This document shows positions 42,396 through 50,408 of a stretch of DNA of 64,000 bases, in pieces. This stretch comes from Streptomyces parvus (GTDB lineage Bacteria; Actinomycetota; Actinomycetes; Streptomycetales; Streptomycetaceae), in the NCBI RefSeq assembly GCF_032121415.1, contig NZ_CP135079.1, forward strand, positions 3,782,001 through 3,846,000. Direction: 5' to 3'. How positions within the stretch are numbered: position 1 is the first letter of the stretch; each line of letters starts with the position of its first letter. The notes below the pieces were generated by a model. That model saw only the letters and a program-made list of their open reading frames with translations, had not been told where the DNA came from and searched no databases. A program made the position numbers and the translations under genes.

Positions 42396-42951
42396 TCAGG
42401 CGTTCGACCAGGCTTCGAGGAAGGCTTTCCGGCCCGCGCGATCGTCAGACCTGCGGTCCGCGTGCAGGACGTGCCAGGCGGTGAGTTCGAGGTCACGGAG
42501 CCATAGTTCGCCGATGACCTGGGTCTTGAGCTCCGGAAGGTGGTCGGACTCGATGAGGGCTCGGCCGATCACCTCTCCGGCCGCGAGGCGTTGGGGCGGG
42601 GTCATCTCGTCGACGGCGGAGAGGATCTGGCCGGCCAGGGTGGTTCCCTCGCCGGTCAGTGATTCGAGGACCCCGGCCTTGATGGTCGCGGGCAGGAGGT
42701 AGGCGGTGCCCGAAGACCTCCACAGGTCCGACCAGAAGCGTTCTCCCGCCTCGGTGGGGGCGGGGAGCGCGGCAAGGAGTCCGAGGAGATGGCCGATTGC
42801 CGCGTAAGCCGCCGGTGTGGGCAGCTGCGACGACTGCGATGCCCGCGACGCGCTCCACGTCGACCTGGCCGGCTTCCGAAGCGGGGCCCAGCTGATGTTC
42901 CAGCTGATCGGCCAGAGGGGCGGACAGGTGGGGGTGGACTTCAGGAAGCAT
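42396..42951 (-). pseudogene. Frameshifted hypothetical gene
   Basis: AAGGAG precedes ATG 42951, which opens MLPEVHPHLSAPLADQLEHQ with normal high-GC codon use up to about VVAAAHT. There the original frame becomes atypical, including a TTA codon, and one of the other frames takes over with typical codon use (AAYAAIGHLLGLLAALP onward). That frame continues to a TGA at 42396-42398, ending FLEAWSNA. The combined product would be about 185 residues, mainly helical. I recognise no family. The break near 42800-42815 is either a true mutation or a sequencing error. No gene is seen between it and the tRNA. Confidence 0.65.
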
Positions 42952-43023
42952 GGGCGCTCCTTGCGGGTGGGCGAGCGGAGATGCCGCTTCGGAAGCTCTG
43001 ATCGTTCCCCACGGCCGGCCCGT

Positions 43024-43386
43024 CTACTCGGCTCCGGCAGGCCGAACCGGCGCCGTGGTCGCGGCGGGTTTGCACGACGGAGTCAGGCCCTCATGGGCGG
43101 CACGCCCTTTTGCCCGGACTGCTTGAAGAGCTTCGCGTGGGTCGTGCCAGGAGGCCATGTCGGCAGTGACGCCCGTGCTGCTCTGGTGGAGCAGGCTGTC
43201 GACCGGTGGAGTCGGTCGAGCCGAGGCCGGGGCGTGCCCGGTCGGGGTGCCAGGGGCGGCCGGGATGGCCTGCTCGTGCGCCGTCGGCGGCTCGGGTAGA
43301 GAGTCTGCCCGGCGAGCATCTGAAAATCTGTTCTGGCTGAGGTAGACATTGGCGTGCAGGGTGGCTATGGTTTCTCTCGTAGCCAA
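43024..43386 (-). CDS. Doubtful small ORF upstream of the frameshifted gene
   Basis: A 120-codon frame runs on the same strand, ending 72 bp before the frameshifted gene. The start MATRETIATLHANVYLSQNRF uses AT-rich codons, the middle is Pro/Ala-rich and the end has high third-position GC. No domain is recognisable and no good ribosome-binding site is seen. It could be a real accessory protein, a remnant or chance. Confidence 0.25.
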   Translation of the reverse strand: MATRETIATLHANVYLSQNRFSDARRADSLPEPPTAHEQAIPAAPGTPTGHAPASARPTPPVDSLLHQSSTGVTADMASWHDPREALQAVRAKGRAAHEGLTPSCKPAATTAPVRPAGAE

Positions 43387-44008
43387 GAAGGACAGCAGGG
43401 CCTGGCAGAGATGAACTGCCAGGCAGCAGTACTCAGCAGTTGCAGTGTGCAGGTCGGTGCGGTGGTGGAGTCCCGAAGCCGGGGTTGTTGCAGGATGGCG
43501 ACGGGGCTGGCGACCGGACCGGGTGGCCCGAGGTTTTCAGGGGCTGCCGTGAGCAGTACCGCAGTAGGTAGGTGCAGTCAGCAGTACCAGTGGTTCCTCG
43601 GTAAATGGCGTCAGGCTGCGGCGCGCGTGCCGGGAGGTTCGGCAGTGGGGTTCCAAGCCGGAGCAGATGCAGGACGGGCGACGGGGCTGGCTGCCGAAGT
43701 GGCGCTTGGAGAGGCCACGAGAAGTAGGGAAGTAGTTTGTCCAGAGGGAAGAACGGAGGAGTTGAGCACCATCAGGATCGCCCGGGCGAACGTCATGGGC
43801 CCGGGTACCGCAGGACATCGATAGTGAGGTGGTCTCCGGTCAAGCAACCGCGATCCCCGCAGCCCCCGGGCCTCTTCCCGGCAGGTGTGCGGAAACATAG
43901 AGCCGGCGTAGCCGATCTCGGCCGGCTGATGGTGTAGCAGTTCCTTCGGGGCCCGGGTGCCAAGTGGCACTCGGGCCCCTCCGACGCGTGTTCCACAGGA
44001 AGGTACAG
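43387..44008. other. Gene-poor stretch with short repeats
   Basis: No convincing gene. AGCAGTAC occurs at 43425-43432, 43552-43559 and 43580-43587, and two imperfect copies of a GCGACGGGGCTGGC-containing segment lie near 43499 and 43680. Codon statistics in all frames look poor. It ends in a hairpin just ahead of the MerR-like gene. Confidence 0.45.
43948..43979 (+). terminator. 15-bp hairpin ahead of the MerR-like gene
   Basis: GGGGCCCGGGTGCCA (43948-43962) pairs with 43965-43979 with a single G-T wobble and a 2-nt loop. It ends 30 bp before ATG 44009 and just before the GGAAGG ribosome-binding site. It may be a terminator for transcripts from the left or part of the leader. Confidence 0.5.
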
Positions 44009-44347
44009 ATGACAGCAGGCGACTCGTTCGACCGCCTCGACGACGACGATTACCCCGCCTACACCATGGGGCGGGCCGCCGAGATGCTCAACACCACGCA
44101 GGGGTTCCTTCGCGCCATCGGCGAGGCCCGCCTCATCACCCCCCTGCGCTCCGCGGGTGGCCACCGCCGCTACTCCCGCTACCAGCTCCGCATCGCCGCC
44201 CGCGCCCGCGAGCTCGTCGACGCCGGCACTCCGATCGAGGCGGCCTGCCGCATCGTCATCCTGGAGGACCAGCTCGAAGAGGCCCAGCGCATCAACGCCG
44301 AACTCCACCGAGGCGCCGAGCCGCCCAGCGCGCCACCCGCAGCCTGA
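44009..44347 (+). CDS. MerR-like helix-turn-helix regulator
   Basis: This 112-residue protein has a MerR-type winged helix (YTMGRAAEMLNTTQGFLRAIGEA then GGHRRYSRYQLRIAARARELVD) and a short C-terminal helix EDQLEEAQRINAEL, without an effector-binding domain. Such mini-MerR regulators stand next to cold-shock genes in many Streptomyces. ATG 44009 is preceded by GGAAGG. It is likely to regulate the downstream csp and helicase genes, which is an inference from position. Confidence 0.87.
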   Translation: MTAGDSFDRLDDDDYPAYTMGRAAEMLNTTQGFLRAIGEARLITPLRSAGGHRRYSRYQLRIAARARELVDAGTPIEAACRIVILEDQLEEAQRINAELHRGAEPPSAPPAA

Positions 44348-44828
44348 AGGCCTGCGGGTCCGGATGGAAGTCCGGCAGGCGCCGCCCCCCCGCCTGCCGG
44401 GAGTGCGCTCAAGGGGCGCCCCCGCCGCGGTGGCCGTTTCGTGAGCGTGCTCCCGCCCGGGCGTGGGAGCTGCTCGTGAGCGTGCTCCCCCCCGGGAGGA
44501 GAGCCCTGCCGGTAGCCCTTCAACGCTGCGCTCGGGGCGGGGCAATATCTGTCGCCACGGCGTGAGGGTTCAATGCGCCGTGCCGGGAGTGTTATTGCGG
44601 CGACAAAGACAGTGCAGTTATTCGGCGTACGCGGATCATTACGGCATGCTACTGTCGATCTCGGTTGCAGTTGTGGTTCCCAGAACTTCAGGCTTCTGCG
44701 TGGGTAATTTTCGACCAGTGGAAGCTTCATTGTATTTCCGGTTTTCTCCGGTCGGGGCATCATCGCGGCGACGCGGGATCCGTACCCCACGGGTCTCGGC
44801 GTACCTGCCCCCCTGAAGGAGATGTGAC
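44348..44828. other. 481-bp leader region of the cold-shock gene
   Basis: There is no gene. The first part has two copies of CGTGAGCGTGCTCCC (about 44440 and 44476). From about 44560 the sequence is AT-rich and should contain the promoter and a long 5' untranslated leader of the csp gene, a feature typical of cold-shock mRNAs. I see no clear Y-box or cold-box. Confidence 0.5.
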
Positions 44829-45032
44829 ATGGCGTCCGGCACTGTGAAGTGGTTCAACGCGGCCAAGGGTTTCGGCTTCATCGAGCAGGACGGCGACGGC
44901 GCTGACGTGTTCGCCCACTTCTCGAACATCGCCGCCGACGGCTTCCGCGAGCTCCTTGAAGGCCAGAGGGTCACCTTCGACATCGCACCGAGCCAGAAGG
45001 GCCCGACGGCCGAGAACATCGTTCCCGCCTGA
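44829..45032 (+). CDS. Cold-shock protein, CspA family
   Basis: This 67-residue single cold-shock domain has RNA-binding motifs KGFGFI (RNP1) and DVFAHF (RNP2). It begins MASGTVKWFNAAKGFG and is full length. GAAGGAGATG precedes the ATG. It acts as an RNA chaperone that melts secondary structure in the cold. Its neighbours (MerR-like regulator upstream, DEAD-box RNA helicase downstream) support an RNA-remodelling cassette. A second paralog lies at 58279. Confidence 0.95.
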   Translation: MASGTVKWFNAAKGFGFIEQDGDGADVFAHFSNIAADGFRELLEGQRVTFDIAPSQKGPTAENIVPA

Positions 45033-45317
45033 CGCTGACGCGCACTTCGTAACCGGGTCCCGCATCCTTCGGGGGCGACCCGGCTCCGGGCGTCCTCCCG
45101 GATCGGTACCACCTGCGGCGGGACCTTCGCCCGCAGAGTCACCGCCCACTCCTTCGGGGTCCCACTGGCCAGTGGGCCGGATTCCTTGCCCAGGTGGCCT
45201 CACTCATCGCGTGGCCCTGCAAACCCGATCCGGGAAGAACCACCGGCCACATCCCATTTTTGTATTTCGCTCGGCCCGTTCTTGTGATTCCTTGCGCTGT
45301 TCTTCCGCTGCGGGAAT
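45033..45317. other. Interval between csp and the DEAD-box helicase gene
   Basis: There is no gene. The 16-bp palindrome CCCACTGGCCAGTGGG (45161-45176) can fold as a hairpin and may end the csp transcript. The last 80 bp are AT-rich and probably hold a promoter for the helicase. Confidence 0.4.
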
Positions 45318-45346
45318 TCCTTGATACGTGCCGTATCAAGGAAGGT
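45318..45346 (+). promoter_or_regulatory. Hairpin partly sequestering the helicase ribosome-binding site
   Basis: TTCCTTGATACG (45318-45329) pairs perfectly with CGTATCAAGGAA (45333-45344) around loop TGC. The Shine-Dalgarno GGAAGG (45341-45346) of the gene at 45352 is half inside the stem. This is an AT-rich, moderately stable hairpin at a position where it can control translation. Confidence 0.6.
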
Positions 45347-45351
45347 TCTGA

Positions 45352-46863
45352 ATGAACCCCACCCGTACGAACAACCGCTCTTCCCGCACACGCAGCCGTA
45401 CGGCCGACTCCGGTCGTGGCGGCAGCCGCTTCACCTCCGCCGCCCCGACCCGTTCGGGCGCGCCCGCCCGTTCCGGCGGTCCGGGTCGCTCGGGTGGCCA
45501 GGGGCGGCGGCCCGCCGCGGTCCAGGGCGAGTTCGCTCTGCCGGCCACGGTCGCTCCCGCGCTTCCCGCGGTCGAGGCGTTCGCCGACCTCGACATGCCG
45601 GCGCAGCTGCTGGCGGCGCTGACCGCGCAGGGTGTGAGCGTTCCTTTCCCGATCCAGGGGGCGACCCTGCCCAACACTCTCGCGGGCCGTGATGCCCTGG
45701 GCCGGGGGCGGACCGGCTCCGGCAAAACCCTGGCCTTCGGCCTCGCCCTGCTGGCCCGGACCGCCGGTCAGCGGGCCGAGCCCCGACAGCCGCTGGCCCT
45801 GGTGCTCGTGCCGACGCGCGAGCTGGCCCAGCAGGTGACCGACGCGCTGGCCCCGTACGCCCGCTCGGTCAAGCTGCGGCTGGCCACGGTCGTCGGCGGA
45901 ATGTCGATCGGCAGGCAGGCCAACGCGCTGCGCGGGGGCGCCGAGGTCGTCGTGGCGACGCCGGGCCGGCTCAAGGACCTCATCGACCGCGGTGACTGCC
46001 GGCTCGACCAGGTCGCGATCACCGTCCTCGACGAGGCCGATCAGATGGCCGACATGGGCTTCATGCCCCAGGTCACCGAACTTCTGGACCAGGTCCGCCC
46101 CGGAGGGCAGCGGATGCTGTTCTCCGCCACCCTGGACCGCAACGTCGACCGCCTGGTCCGCCGCTACCTCAGTGACCCGGTCGTCCACTCCGTCGACCCC
46201 TCCGCCGGTGCGGTGACGACGATGGAGCACCACGTGCTGCACGTCCACGGCACCGACAAGCTCCGGGCGACGACCGAGATCGCCGCGCGCGAAGGCCGGG
46301 TCATCATGTTCCTGGACACCAAGCGGGCCGTGGACAAGCTCACCGACCACCTGCTGGCGAGCGGTGTGCGGGCGGCGGCTCTGCACGGCGGGAAGGCGCA
46401 GTCCCAGCGCACCCGGACCCTGACCCAGTTCAAGACCGGGCACGTCACCGTGCTCGTGGCCACGAACGTCGCCGCCCGCGGCATCCACGTCGACAACCTC
46501 GACCTCGTCGTCAACGTCGACCCGCCGACCGACCACAAGGACTACCTCCACCGCGGCGGCCGGACCGCGCGGGCGGGGGAGTCCGGCAGCGTCGTCACCC
46601 TGGTCACCCCCAACCAGCGCCGCGACATGACCCGCCTCATGACCGCCGCCCGCATCGTGCCCCAGACCACCCAGGTCCGCTCCGGCGAAGAGGCACTCGG
46701 CCGCATCACCGGCGCCCAGGCCCCCTCGGGCGTTCCCGTGACGATCACCGCGCCGGTGGCCGCGCGGCGTCAGCGCAGCGCTTCCTCACGCGGCCGGCGC
46801 AGCCCCGCCTCCGCGGCCCGGCGCGTGAGCGCACATCAGGCCGCCTTCGACGCGGCGGCCTGA
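45352..46863 (+). CDS. DEAD-box RNA helicase
   Basis: This 503-residue ATP-dependent RNA helicase has an Arg/Ser/Gly-rich N-terminus of about 60 residues and the Q-motif region PFPIQ. Motif I is GRTGSGKT, followed by PTRELAQQ (Ia), TPGRLKDL (Ib), DEADQMADMGF (II), SATL (III), LVATNVAARGIHV (V) and HRGGRTARAG (VI). The C-terminal tail is basic. It probably unwinds RNA in the cold together with the adjacent CspA protein. The ribosome-binding site lies partly inside a hairpin, suggesting translational control. CBS and SCO5918-family genes follow on the same strand and may share the transcript. Confidence 0.95.
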   Translation: MNPTRTNNRSSRTRSRTADSGRGGSRFTSAAPTRSGAPARSGGPGRSGGQGRRPAAVQGEFALPATVAPALPAVEAFADLDMPAQLLAALTAQGVSVPFPIQGATLPNTLAGRDALGRGRTGSGKTLAFGLALLARTAGQRAEPRQPLALVLVPTRELAQQVTDALAPYARSVKLRLATVVGGMSIGRQANALRGGAEVVVATPGRLKDLIDRGDCRLDQVAITVLDEADQMADMGFMPQVTELLDQVRPGGQRMLFSATLDRNVDRLVRRYLSDPVVHSVDPSAGAVTTMEHHVLHVHGTDKLRATTEIAAREGRVIMFLDTKRAVDKLTDHLLASGVRAAALHGGKAQSQRTRTLTQFKTGHVTVLVATNVAARGIHVDNLDLVVNVDPPTDHKDYLHRGGRTARAGESGSVVTLVTPNQRRDMTRLMTAARIVPQTTQVRSGEEALGRITGAQAPSGVPVTITAPVAARRQRSASSRGRRSPASAARRVSAHQAAFDAAA

Positions 46864-46909
46864 GAACTTCGTGATCCGGAAGCTGACTCACCTGTGCAGG
46901 AGGCACCTT

Positions 46910-47314
46910 TTGACGCTGGTCCAGATGCAGCCCCGCTCGACCGAGGCCACCGCTGTGGGCAGGACCGTGGCCGACGCCATGGACACCGCCGGGCCGCAGG
47001 TGTACGACGACATGACCGTCGAGGTGGCCCTGTCCGTCATGGCCAGTGCCCGTACCGGGCATCTGCTGGTCTGCGACGACAGCGGCCTGTGCAGCGGACT
47101 GGTCACCCACGCCCGGCTCGCGGCAATCCGTGAGAGCTCGGGCTACTCGGACAGGGTCCGGCTGCGGGACATCCTCGGCGACCGAGGACCGTTCACCTCA
47201 CCGGTGACCACAATGGCCGAAGCCGGGCACATGATGCGCCACAGCGACGTCGTTGCCCTGCCCGTGGTCGACGAACACGGCAGTGCGCTGGGCGTACTCG
47301 CCCTCGCCCGCTGA
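46910..47314 (+). CDS. CBS-domain protein
   Basis: This 134-residue protein is made of two CBS motifs (about 25-75 and 85-134), including TVEVALSVMASARTGHLLVCDDSG and DVVALPVVDEHGSALGVLAL. CBS pairs bind adenosine nucleotides and act as energy sensors. The TTG at 46910 is preceded by AGGAGG (46898-46903), a strong argument for this start; a GTG at 46871 would add 13 residues. It lies 46 bp after the helicase stop and probably belongs to the same operon. Confidence 0.85.
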   Translation: MTLVQMQPRSTEATAVGRTVADAMDTAGPQVYDDMTVEVALSVMASARTGHLLVCDDSGLCSGLVTHARLAAIRESSGYSDRVRLRDILGDRGPFTSPVTTMAEAGHMMRHSDVVALPVVDEHGSALGVLALAR

Positions 47315-47369
47315 GCCGTCCCGTCCGCGGCGAAACCACCCCTCCGCGTTTCTCTCCCTGTGAGGCATC

Positions 47370-47681
47370 ATGCGCTGTGTCATCGCCCGCTTCCCGTTCG
47401 ACCTGACCAGGAGCGGCGTCCTGGAATCGATGAAGGGCATCAAGCCCGAGCACGTCACCGGCGAATCGGTGATCATCGGCCGACGCACCTACCCCGTCAA
47501 GCAGGTCGGACAGGTCATCACGCGTCAGGACCGCCGCGACTTCAGCGCGGGAGAAGTCCTGCGGGCCATGACCCAGCTCGGTTTCACCTGCCGCGACCTG
47601 GCCCCCGCCCCCGCGCCCACCCGCGTCCTCGACCCGGTGCAGCAGGCATCCGCGATGCTCGGCGCCCCCGTGGCCGCCTGA
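47370..47681 (+). CDS. SCO5918-family protein of unknown function
   Basis: This 103-residue protein, starting MRCVIARFPFDLTRSGVLESM, belongs to a Streptomyces family that I know only as SCO5918-like and that accompanies the cold-shock helicase. KGIKPEHVTGESVIIGRRTYPVKQ suggests a small beta-rich fold, and the C-terminal third is Ala/Pro-rich. No catalytic motif is visible. It follows the CBS gene by 55 bp on the same strand. Confidence 0.8.
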   Translation: MRCVIARFPFDLTRSGVLESMKGIKPEHVTGESVIIGRRTYPVKQVGQVITRQDRRDFSAGEVLRAMTQLGFTCRDLAPAPAPTRVLDPVQQASAMLGAPVAA

Positions 47682-47788
47682 CCGAACGGGCAGGGCGCGA
47701 GCTGTCCGCGAGCATGGGTGAGGGTCCGGCCGGAGCACTCCGGCCGGACCCTCACCGCGTATCGAGCTGCCCCGACAGGGGCAGCGGG

Positions 47789-48148
47789 TCAGTGGTCGGA
47801 GTAGCTGAAGTCGCCCATCGTCCAGGCACTGACGTCCTCGATCGCGACCCGGTACATCCCGCCGGTCTCCGGGATTCCCACCGGCCCCTGCAGAATCCGG
47901 GCCACGTGGAAGTGCAGATGCGTGGGAGGCCCTTCCGCGGGTGCGGCAGCGGTGAACATGGCGGAGAAGTCGCCCAGGCTGGCCGAGTCCGCGAGGACCT
48001 CCGACACCCGCTGCCGCCAGACGGCTTCCGGTGCCAACCGGCCCGTGATGACAGCTCCACCGGCGACCACGGTCAGAGACATCTGATTGCTGCGCCCGGA
48101 TTCCACCAGGGCGACAACGTCAACAAGCAGCGCGTCAGGCTTCGACAT
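47789..48148 (-). CDS. GvpU-like gas-vesicle accessory protein
   Basis: This 119-residue protein has SLTVVAGGAVITGRLAPEAVW near the N-terminus and GPPTHLHFHVARILQG with MYRVAIEDVSAWTMGDFS in the second half. The pattern resembles the gas-vesicle protein U family, assigned from remembered similarity. No other gvp genes are in this window, so a role in gas vesicles is uncertain. The ATG at 48148 lacks a Shine-Dalgarno, but a consensus -10 TATAAT ends 7 bp upstream of it, pointing to a leaderless mRNA. Confidence 0.6.
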   Translation of the reverse strand: MSKPDALLVDVVALVESGRSNQMSLTVVAGGAVITGRLAPEAVWRQRVSEVLADSASLGDFSAMFTAAAPAEGPPTHLHFHVARILQGPVGIPETGGMYRVAIEDVSAWTMGDFSYSDH

Positions 48149-48155
48149 GGGGCCG

Positions 48156-48161
48156 ATTATA
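48156..48161 (-). promoter_or_regulatory. Consensus -10 element for a leaderless transcript
   Basis: TATAAT on the minus strand lies 7 bp before ATG 48148, placing the expected transcription start at or within one or two bases of the start codon. No good -35 is seen. Confidence 0.5.
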
Positions 48162-48383
48162 TTCGTCGAACATTGGCAGGCATTCCCGCGCCGCCGCTCC
48201 GGGCAGGACGGCGCTGAGACCCTGTCGCCGGAGGCGCTCGGCCACCATGGGCGTGGACGGCGCCGCTCGTCACCGCGGCCCGGCCGCAAAGCCCTGCCGC
48301 TCATGCCGGCGTGATCGCCCCCGGCCTGTCCTGATCACGCGCGCGGCTCCGGCCGGGCGTCAACGACCGCAGGGGATAAGGCC

Positions 48384-49873
48384 ATCGGGAGATCGAGGCG
48401 GCCCGCCGCGTCGGTGGGCGCCACACCGCTCCCGTGCTCGATGCCGACGCCGATGCCGACCGGCCGTGGGTGGCCACCGGGTACGTGCCCGGCCCCTCCC
48501 TCGAACAGGCCGTACGGGAGCACGGCCCGCTGCCGGCCGCATCGGTCAACGCCCCGGCTTCGGCATCGCCCGCGCGCTCCAAATCTCCGTGGAGTCCCTG
48601 CTGACCAGTACGGGCATGGTCATCGGCTCACCCGGGTTCATGGCGCCCGAGCAGATCCTCGGCGAGGAGACCGGGGCGGGGGCGGACGTCTTCTCCCTCG
48701 GCTGTGTGCTGATGTACGCGGCCACCGGGCGGCTGCCCTTCGGGTCCGGGGCGAGCAACCAGCACGCGGTGATGTTCCGGATCGTCCAGTCCCCGCCGGA
48801 CCTCGACGCGGTGGAGGACGCGTCCCTGCGCGAGCTGATCGAACGTTGTCTCACCAAGAGCGCCGCCGAGCGCCCCGGAGTGGACGAGCTGGTGGAGGGC
48901 CTGGGGCCCGACCGGTCCTCGGATGCCCTGCGGGGTGCCTGGCTGCCGCCGGTACTCCTGGCCCGGCTGGCACAGCAGTCGGCGCTGCTGCTCGACGCGG
49001 ATGTGCCGGAGGCCTTGGACGTGCCGGAGCGTGCGGTCGTGCCGGAGCGTGCGGTTGTACGGGAAGCCGTGGACGTACCGGAAAGGGCGGAGTCCGCGGA
49101 GCCGGAAGGCGGCGCCGAGCCTGTATCTCCGGTGGTTCCCGAGCCTTCGGGACCCGAGCCTCGTGACCTCGGTACGGCCGATCTGCGGCCGGCACCGGCG
49201 AAGAGCGACGAGGCGGGCGGCCCGTCCCCGGACCCGGCCCCTTCGCCGGCATCGGCCCCGTCTCCGTCTCCCTCACCCGAACCGGCTCGTGCCGCCGCCT
49301 CTGTCGTCCAGGAGGTCCCGGCTGCCCGAGACCGGCCACGGCGTCGTGCCTGGGCCGTCGCGGCCGTCGTCGCCGCCGTGCTGGCCGCCGGCGGCGCCAC
49401 CGCCTTCCTCAACCGCGACCCCGGTGGTTCCGACCCCCGGGGCGGAGACGCCGCCGCGCCGCCCGCCGCCGGTGACGGCCCCTCCGGCGACCCGGCTGCC
49501 CCTGCCGGAAAGGACGACGGCAAGGACGGCTCGAAGGGCGGCGGGAAGGACGAGGACAAGGGGGACGCGCAGGGCAAGGAAGGCGCGGAAGAGGAGCAGG
49601 GCGGAGGGGACGGCGGCGACTTCGGCGGGCAGAGCGCCGAGGGCGGCGACGGGGCTGTTCCACGCGGCGTTCGGGAACGCGTACACGGCGAAGCTCAGCT
49701 CCGTGGCGGACGGCGGGAACCGGATCAACATCGGTACCGCCGTGGTCGACACGGCGCGTTCCGGCGGGATGTGCCGCGACACCGACCCCTCGTTCTTCAC
49801 CGTCGCCGGCTCCGGCATCCTGCACGACGTCGGGCCCGCCCACGGCAGCGGCTATCGCTACAACCGCGCCTGA
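48384..49873 (+). pseudogene. Ser/Thr protein kinase remnant with deleted catalytic loop
   Basis: Three pieces in alternating frames remain. Piece 1 (about 48386-48550) encodes REIEAARRV through GPSLEQAVREHGPLP, the middle of a PknB-type kinase without its ATP-binding N-lobe. Piece 2 (about 48551-49650), in another frame, resumes at GFGIARAL (DFG region), then GSPGFMAPEQ, GADVFSLGCVL, a long Pro/Ala/Glu linker, one membrane helix (AWAVAAVVAAVLAAGGA) and a Gly/Lys/Asp tail. Piece 3 (to 49873) returns to the first frame with an extracellular end including GGNRINIGTAVVDTA. The HRDLKPxN catalytic loop is missing at the first junction, so no active kinase can be made. Confidence 0.75.
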
Positions 49874-50010
49874 GCGGGCCCGTCAGTCCGGAACCGGCAC
49901 GCTCCGCAACTGGCCGCTCCGAGACCGGCAGGACGGTACGGCCGACGTCCGGAGCCCGTCAGTCCGGCGCTTCCCCCGGGTACGCGTTCCCGAACGCCGC
50001 GTGGAACAGC
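49654..50010. repeat. 31-bp perfect inverted repeat linking the kinase remnant and the GntR gene
   Basis: The 31 bases at 49654-49684 are the exact reverse complement of 49980-50010. The left copy lies where the kinase remnant changes frame; the right copy encodes FHAAFGNAY at the end of the GntR regulator. The arms are separated by 295 bp. Confidence 0.9.
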
Positions 50011-50354
50011 GCCGTGACGTCCCTGCCCGTCAGGCCCTCGGCGCGGGCCTGGGCCAGCCAGTCGGTGAGGGCGGTGCGCAGCGGGGAGTCGGGGCCGGAC
50101 TGGGGCTGGGCGAGGGTGCGGGTGATGAACGTGCCCGCTCCCTGGCGTACCTCGGCGAGGCCCATGCGCTCCAGTTCGCGGTAGGCCTTGAGGGTCGTGT
50201 TGGGGTTGACCTTCGTGGTCGCGGCGACCTGGGCCGCGGTGGGCAGCCGGTCGCCCTCCTCCAGCGCGCCCATGCGCAACGCCTGTTCGACCTGCCGGAC
50301 GATCTGGAGATAGGTCGCCACTCCACTGCGCCGGTCGATGCGGAACACGACCAC
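49959..50354 (-). CDS. GntR/YtrA-family transcriptional regulator
   Basis: This 131-residue protein has an N-terminal winged helix beginning VVVFRIDRRSGVATYLQIV, with recognition segment NPNTTLKAYRELERMGL and wing RQGAGTFI. The short C-terminal helical part, without an effector domain, fits the YtrA subfamily that represses ABC-transporter operons. GTG 50354 has GGAAGG 8 bp upstream; a GTG at 50384 would add 10 residues but has no ribosome-binding site. It is the last gene of the ABC operon, and the palindrome upstream of that operon is its likely operator. Confidence 0.87.
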   Translation of the reverse strand: MVVFRIDRRSGVATYLQIVRQVEQALRMGALEEGDRLPTAAQVAATTKVNPNTTLKAYRELERMGLAEVRQGAGTFITRTLAQPQSGPDSPLRTALTDWLAQARAEGLTGRDVTALFHAAFGNAYPGEAPD

Positions 50355-50408
50355 GGACTTCACCTTCCGCTCGATTGCCGACACTTTACGTAGGGGAGGG
50401 GGCGGTGA

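Noticed and set aside
42170..49960. Possible integrated element with attachment site at the tRNA-Thr 3' end
   Set aside because: I found no second copy of the tRNA 3' end and no integrase, excisionase or replication gene in the window.
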